In this document: positions 56,168-60,228 of the stretch, piece after piece
Numbering within the stretch: the first letter of the stretch is position 1
How the letters are laid out: each line of letters starts with the position of its first letter
NCBI GenBank assembly: GCA_026386955.1
Contig: JAPLMQ010000103.1
Location: 1 to 60,228, forward strand
DNA from: Planctomycetota bacterium
Lineage (GTDB): Bacteria; Planctomycetota; Phycisphaerae; Phycisphaerales; Phycisphaeraceae
Length of the DNA: 60,228 nucleotides
Direction of reading: 5' to 3'
Notes under the pieces: generated by a model
What the model was told of the DNA's origin: nothing
What the model saw: the letters and a program-made list of their open reading frames with translations, nothing else
The model's database searches: none
Made by a program: the position numbers and the translations under genes

Positions 56168-57022
56168 TCAGACCACCAACTGGCCGAAACGCTTCGAGAA
56201 GCGGCGGCGGATGATGCGCTTGTTGGACGCCTTGTCGGGCTTGCGGGTCTTGCCGCCCTTGGCCAGGACGCCGGTGGGGCCAGCGGGCGGGCGGTTGCCC
56301 TTGCTGCGGCCCGAACCACCGCCCATCGGGTGGCATTCGTGGGTCATCGCCATGCCGCGGACCGTCGGGCGGATGCCCAGGTGGCGCGACCGGCCGGCCT
56401 TGCCGAGGCGGACGCTCTGGTGGTCGAGGTTGCCGACCTGGCCGATGGTCGCACGGCAGTCAATCGCGACCTGGCGGATTTCGCCGGAGGGGAACACCAG
56501 GGTCGCCCAGTCGCCTTCCTTGTTGGTCAGGCGGGCGTAGGTCCCGGCCGAGCGGCAGAGCTTGCCGCCGCTGCCGGGGAAGATCTCGACGCAGTGGACG
56601 TCGAGGCCGGCGGGGATCGACTTGAGCGGCATGGCGTTGCCCGACTTGGGCTCGACCGGGCCAGAGCCGGAGATGAGCACTTGGCCGTCGGTCACGCCCA
56701 GAGGAGCGATGATGTAGCGGCGCTCGCCGTCGGGATACTCAAGCAGCGCGATGTTCGCGGTGCGGTTGGGGTCGTACTCGATGCCGACGACCTTCGCGGG
56801 CTCGTCGAGCCGGTTGCGGCGGAAGTCGATCACGCGGTAGCGCTGCTTGGCGCCGCCGCCGATATGGCGCGTGGTGATCACGCCGTGGTGGTTGCGGCCG
56901 CCAGTCTTCTGGTTCCGCTCCAGCAGGCGCTTCTCGGGCTTGAACTTGGTCACCTCGGAATGGAGGTTGACCGAGGAGTTCCGCCGGCCGGCGCTGGTCT
57001 TCTTGTAAACACGAATGGCCAT
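56168..57022 (-). CDS. rplB: 50S ribosomal protein L2
   Basis: A 284-residue protein next to the peptidyl transferase centre. GGRNHHGVITTRHIGGGAKQ, KSGNAMPLKSIPAGLDVHCV and the conserved loop HPMGGGSGRSKGNRPPAGP are present. It is about 10 residues longer than E. coli L2. Confidence 0.98.
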   Translation of the reverse strand: MAIRVYKKTSAGRRNSSVNLHSEVTKFKPEKRLLERNQKTGGRNHHGVITTRHIGGGAKQRYRVIDFRRNRLDEPAKVVGIEYDPNRTANIALLEYPDGERRYIIAPLGVTDGQVLISGSGPVEPKSGNAMPLKSIPAGLDVHCVEIFPGSGGKLCRSAGTYARLTNKEGDWATLVFPSGEIRQVAIDCRATIGQVGNLDHQSVRLGKAGRSRHLGIRPTVRGMAMTHECHPMGGGSGRSKGNRPPAGPTGVLAKGGKTRKPDKASNKRIIRRRFSKRFGQLVV

Positions 57023-57086
57023 GGTTGGTTCCTCGCGGCTGGGTCGCGGGCCCTCACGGGTCCCGCGGGCTCAAGCCCGGCGACAC

Positions 57087-57368
57087 TCAGAAGAGGTCGA
57101 TCTTGTCCTCGGGATGGAGCTGCACGACGGCCTTCTTCCAGCTCGACTTGTTGGCGACGCCCGCGCGGGTGCGGAAGGGCTTGCCGTGGCGGATCTGGGT
57201 CGAGACCTTCTCGACGCGGACCTTGTAGAGCTCAACGATCGCGTTCTTGATCTGGGTCTTGTCGGCGTGGAGGTCGACCTCGAACGCGTAGCGGTTGCGC
57301 TCGGTGCCCTCCCAGGTCGCCTTCTCGGTGATCAACGGACGCTTGATGACGTGGCTGGACTGAGCCAT
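57087..57368 (-). CDS. rplW: 50S ribosomal protein L23
   Basis: A 93-residue protein at the exit tunnel. VIKRPLITEKATW and YAFEVDLHADKTQIKNAIVE are typical. Its ATG overlaps the rplD stop by one base (TAATG), so its translation is probably coupled to L4. Confidence 0.97.
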   Translation of the reverse strand: MAQSSHVIKRPLITEKATWEGTERNRYAFEVDLHADKTQIKNAIVELYKVRVEKVSTQIRHGKPFRTRAGVANKSSWKKAVVQLHPEDKIDLF

Positions 57369-58036
57369 TAGCGGGCCTCCGACTTGCTGGCGGCCTGGCC
57401 GGTCGACTGCTGGGCGACGGCGCGGTCGATCCAGCTCTGGAGAGCGGATTTCTCGACCAGCAGGTAGCGATGGTTGAGGAGATCGAAGACGTTGAGGTGA
57501 TCGACGTTGGTGAGCGTGACGTGGTCGAGGTTCGCGGCCGATCGGGCTTCGAAGCCGCGGGTGTCGGCGAGGGCGACCAGGACGGAACGGTCGATCTTGA
57601 GCGTGCTGAGGAGGCCGGCGAACTGCTTGGTGGAGGGCTTGTCGTACCCGAACTTGTCGACGACCTTGATCTCGCCGTCGACGGCCTTGCAGAGCAGGGC
57701 GTTGCGGTTGGCGAGGCGGCGCATCTTGTCGGGCATGTCGAGCCGCCAGGAGTGCGGCCGCTTGCCGTGGCCGCGGCCGCCGCCACGCATGATGTTCGTG
57801 CGGATGGTGCCTCGGCGGGCGTTGCCGGTGTGCTTTTGCTTGTAGAGCTTGCGGGTGGAGCCTTCGACCCGACCGCGGTTCTTGGTCGCGACGGTGCCCT
57901 GGCGCTGGTTGGCGTGGTAGCGGACGTAGGCCTGCTTGAGGAGGGCCGGCATGACTTCGCCGCCGAGCACCTTCTCATCGACCGACAGGGCGCTGACCTT
58001 GTTGCCTTGGCTGTCGTAAACGGGGATTTCGATCAT
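57368..58036 (-). CDS. rplD: 50S ribosomal protein L4
   Basis: A 222-residue protein. ALLKQAYVRYHANQRQGT, GKRPHSWRLDMPDKMRRLA and LNHRYLLVEKSALQSW fit L4, whose extended loop lines the tunnel. AGGTGA 3-5 nt before ATG 58036 sets the start; the frame continues upstream without conservation. A 214-nt spacer with no visible gene separates it from rplC. Confidence 0.96.
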   Translation of the reverse strand: MIEIPVYDSQGNKVSALSVDEKVLGGEVMPALLKQAYVRYHANQRQGTVATKNRGRVEGSTRKLYKQKHTGNARRGTIRTNIMRGGGRGHGKRPHSWRLDMPDKMRRLANRNALLCKAVDGEIKVVDKFGYDKPSTKQFAGLLSTLKIDRSVLVALADTRGFEARSAANLDHVTLTNVDHLNVFDLLNHRYLLVEKSALQSWIDRAVAQQSTGQAASKSEAR

Positions 58037-58250
58037 GTGGTCACCTGCATCTTCGCCGGCCGCGGGTATTCGCGGCGGTGCGATCCTCATTGGCGGTTCG
58101 ACAGTGGGGATCATCAGATCCCCTCCCGCCTCCCTGCCCGTCCTGCGACAGCGTCAGTCGCCCGATTGTTGCGGCTTCGCAGTATCTGAGCCACCCGACG
58201 AGGGGTGGCGTCCGGCCCACCGGCTCACGCCGGCAAACCGGTCCTTCGAC

Positions 58251-58934
58251 TTACGAAGCCTTGGCCAGCTCGGCCTTGCCCTTGTAAAGGCGGACCGCCT
58301 CCCGAATGATCACCAGACCCTGGTTGGCCCCGGGGACAGCCCCCTTGACCATCAGCAGATTGCGTTCTTTGTCGCGGGCCACGATGGCGAGGCTCCGCAT
58401 GGTGACGCGCTCGTCGCCCATGTGGCCGTGCATCTTCTTGCCCTTCTTGGGCCGGCCCGAGTAACCACGGTTCGTGGCATGGCTGGCGATCGAGCCACCG
58501 GAGCGGTGCTTGCGCTCGGTGCCGTGCGAGGCGCACAGGCCGCCGAAGTGGTACCGCTTCATGACGCCCGCGAAGCCCTTGCCCTTGCTCTGGCCGATGA
58601 CGTCGACGAACTTGATCGCGTCGAAGATGTCCAGCTTGACCTCTTGCCCGAGCTTGACCGCGGCGACCTCTTCGGGCGTCGCGCGGACTTCACGGTGCGA
58701 GCGGCGAGGGGTGAGCCCGGCCTTGCCGTCGTGGCCGATGAGCTGGCGGGTGGAGTTGCGGGCCTTGATCTCGTCGAACGAGAGCTGCACGGCGTTGTAG
58801 CCGTCGGTCTCGGTCGTCTTGACCTGACTGACGTGGCAGGGGCCGAGCTCGATGATCGTCACCGGCACATTCTTGCCCGCGGCGTCGTAGAGCCTGGTCA
58901 TTCCAATTTTGCGGCCGATGAGCGTGGCGGGCAT
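58251..58934 (-). CDS. rplC: 50S ribosomal protein L3
   Basis: A 227-residue protein. LIGRKIGMTRLYDAAGKNVP, GKGFAGVMKRYHFGGLCASHG and KMHGHMGDERVTMRSLAIV are the family motifs. It helps shape the peptidyl transferase centre. Confidence 0.98.
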   Translation of the reverse strand: MPATLIGRKIGMTRLYDAAGKNVPVTIIELGPCHVSQVKTTETDGYNAVQLSFDEIKARNSTRQLIGHDGKAGLTPRRSHREVRATPEEVAAVKLGQEVKLDIFDAIKFVDVIGQSKGKGFAGVMKRYHFGGLCASHGTERKHRSGGSIASHATNRGYSGRPKKGKKMHGHMGDERVTMRSLAIVARDKERNLLMVKGAVPGANQGLVIIREAVRLYKGKAELAKAS

Positions 58935-59065
58935 TGTCTGAAACCTCCCAGGGGTCCTTGCGGACGATCTTGACGCGTGGTTCAGGCCACGCCGGTCAGA
59001 GGATCAATCCCCTGCTTGATTGGACCAGCCAGGCCCATTCAGGGCCGGCGGTCGTGACTGACGAA

Positions 59066-59374
59066 TCAGGCCTTGATCTTCACAAAAACGCCCGCGGGGA
59101 CGACGAGGCGGTTGAGCGCCTCGACGGTGCGGGCATTGGGATCCTTGATGTCAATGATGCGCTTGTGCGTGCGGATCTCGAACTGCTCCCGGCTCTTCTT
59201 GTCGATGTGCGGGCTGCGGAGGACGGTGTAGCGCTCGATGCGGGTCGGAAGGGGCACGGGGCCGGCGACCTTGGCGTTGGTCCGCTTGGCATGCTCGACG
59301 ATTTCGCGAGCCGAGGCGTCGAGGGCCTGGTGGTCGTATGCTTCCATCCGAATGCGAATCTTGCCTGCGCTCAT
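59066..59374 (-). CDS. rpsJ: 30S ribosomal protein S10
   Basis: A 102-residue protein starting [40 protein letters not shown] and [15 protein letters not shown] are diagnostic. It is the first gene of the cluster; neither EF-Tu nor S12/S7 lies upstream, so the str genes are elsewhere. Confidence 0.98.
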   Translation of the reverse strand: MSAGKIRIRMEAYDHQALDASAREIVEHAKRTNAKVAGPVPLPTRIERYTVLRSPHIDKKSREQFEIRTHKRIIDIKDPNARTVEALNRLVVPAGVFVKIKA

Positions 59375-59434
59375 CGGCGATCCCGTCTTGCTTGACTGAC
59401 TGTGTCTCTGACCAAACGAACGGTACGAAGCCCA

Positions 59435-59448
59435 TGCGCTTTTGCGCA
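59435..59448 (-). promoter_or_regulatory. Hairpin in the S10 mRNA leader
   Basis: TGCGC-TTTT-GCGCA forms a 5-bp stem near the 5' end of the predicted 77-nt leader. The stem is short. Regulation by an r-protein such as L4, known in E. coli, is possible but not shown here. Confidence 0.3.
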
Positions 59449-59457
59449 GGGTCGAAG

Positions 59458-59485
59458 AGTGTAACAGAAGTTCAGGATGTGTCAA
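59458..59485 (-). promoter_or_regulatory. Promoter of the ribosomal protein cluster
   Basis: On the minus strand a perfect -35 TTGACA (59485-59480), a 16-nt spacer and -10 TACACT (59463-59458) form the best sigma70-type promoter in the window. Transcription would start near 59451, about 77 nt before the rpsJ ATG. Confidence 0.75.
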
Positions 59486-59677
59486 CGTGGGCTGAAAGCA
59501 GCGTCGCCGCGGGGTCTTTTTCCGGAGTTACGCACAAAATCCCGGGTTCTCGGAACCTCCATCGCCAACTGCTTTTCCGTCGCCATGATGCTGAGAACGC
59601 GGTCGGCAATGCACGACTCCTCCTCACATGACGGCTTGCAGCCCATCTCTCAAACCTGATCGCGGCATCCGCGAGAG

Positions 59678-59706
59678 TTGACCCTCTCTCGCAAGGGCGG
59701 CATACT
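59678..59706 (+). promoter_or_regulatory. Candidate promoter for the MBL-fold gene
   Basis: TTGACC (59678-59683), a 17-nt spacer and CATACT (59701-59706) fit sigma70. The start would fall near 59713, giving a leader of about 130 nt with no obvious structure. Confidence 0.5.
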
Positions 59707-59845
59707 ACAGGGCTCCCCGCTCGGGGTTCGCCGACGTCGCCGCCCCTGTCGAGCGCCACTCCGCCCTCCAAACTCGTCACGTCCTGCTCCGCCCCACCCG
59801 CCGTTCACCCCCGACCGACCCACCCTTCGATCAGCGACCGCACCC

Positions 59846-60228
59846 ATGGACCCCACGCCCCAGCCTTCGGGCCCCAATTTCGCCGTCCCCAAGGAGCCCG
59901 CCCGCCGCCCGCAACTGGGCTTCCTCTGGGTGCCCCCCTTCCGCGTCCAGGGCCTCTCCATCGCCGGCGAGGAATCGGTCGTCCAAGTCCCCGAGCTAGA
60001 CATCTGCTTCGACATCGGCCGCTGCCCGCGCTCCGCGCTGACCAGCCCCTACGTCGCCCTGACCCACGGGCACATGGACCACTCCGCGGGGCTGGCCTAC
60101 TACTTCTCGCAGCGGAATTTCCAGGGTATGGGCGTGGGCACGATCGTCTGCCCCGCCGCGCTCGAGCAGCCGATCCACAACGTCATGCGGGCCTGGATCG
60201 ACATCGAGGCCCAGCGGACGCCCTACAA
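59846..60228 (+). CDS. Metallo-beta-lactamase fold protein, RNase Z-like, 3'-truncated
   Basis: The frame opens at ATG 59846 (MDPTPQPSGPNFAVP) and is still open at the window edge after 127 codons. LTHGHMDHSAGLAYYFSQRN near residue 75 is the HxHxDH metal-binding motif in the context of plant/cyanobacterial-type tRNase Z relatives. The N-terminal FDIGRCPRSAL matches the first strands of that fold. It could process tRNA 3' ends or be another MBL hydrolase; the remaining ligands lie outside the window. Confidence 0.75.
   Translation, partial: MDPTPQPSGPNFAVPKEPARRPQLGFLWVPPFRVQGLSIAGEESVVQVPELDICFDIGRCPRSALTSPYVALTHGHMDHSAGLAYYFSQRNFQGMGVGTIVCPAALEQPIHNVMRAWIDIEAQRTPY

Larger units (their letters stand above)
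59375..59845. other. Divergent region between rpsJ and the MBL-fold gene
   Basis: This 471-base region contains the S10 promoter and leader on one side and a candidate promoter for the divergent gene on the other. Between 59486 and 59677 I see no gene or clear repeat. Confidence 0.6.

Noticed and set aside
58037..58250. A missed gene in the 214-nt gap between rplD and rplC.
   Set aside because: The only frame extending into it is an upstream continuation of rplD lacking L4-like residues. No short r-protein motif is visible on either strand.

Overview
The window is a G+C-rich bacterial chromosome segment. It most resembles a planctomycete, probably of the Phycisphaerae type. This is inferred from the gene content: a PurS-PurL fusion, a membrane protein with planctomycete-style zinc ribbons, secreted CehA-type and BNR-type proteins, and r-protein genes with Ala/Lys/Pro-rich tails. 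No 16S gene or other taxonomic marker is present, so the assignment is tentative. All genes look chromosomal. I see no phage, plasmid, IS transposase, CRISPR array, tRNA or rRNA.

Layout. 1-11.7 kb (+): end of a HAD phosphatase, PurSL (purine synthesis), DNA polymerase I, and a very large secreted PHP/CehA-type protein. 11.8-20.1 kb (-): a HlyD-type adaptor with a fused ABC ATPase-permease, a BNR-type protein, a glycosidase-like protein of unknown role, and dihydroorotate dehydrogenase with a zincin-type metallopeptidase. 20.4-27.5 kb (+): aldo/keto reductase, a membrane-anchored repeat protein, a zinc-ribbon membrane protein, a GH2-like fragment and a LolA-like protein. 27.8-42.7 kb (mixed): class V aminotransferase, a secreted TPR/gluzincin protein, IspD, SppA, NAD kinase, two multipass glycosyltransferase-like proteins, a zinc alcohol dehydrogenase, UppP and SurE.

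42.8-59.5 kb (-): one long ribosomal protein cluster merging the S10, spc and alpha operons. The order is S10-L3-L4-L23-L2-S19-L22-S3-L16-L29-S17-L14-L24-L5-S14-S8-L6-L18-S5-L15-SecY-Map-IF1-L36-S13-S11-RpoA-L17. It opens with a near-consensus promoter (TTGACA-N16-TACACT) and closes with a canonical intrinsic terminator. L30, Adk and S4 are missing from their usual places. A divergent metallo-beta-lactamase/RNase Z-like gene runs off the right edge.

The least explained signal is a set of nine intergenic elements, all outside the r-protein cluster. They belong to five families unrelated in sequence but alike in design: two long mutually inverted arms, most of which can also fold on themselves. 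Eight of the nine begin or end 1-50 nt from a stop codon, and copies differ by paired changes that keep the arms complementary. A second pattern is a -10-like hexamer exactly 6 nt before the ATG of polA, pyrD, nadK and surE, which predicts leaderless mRNAs.
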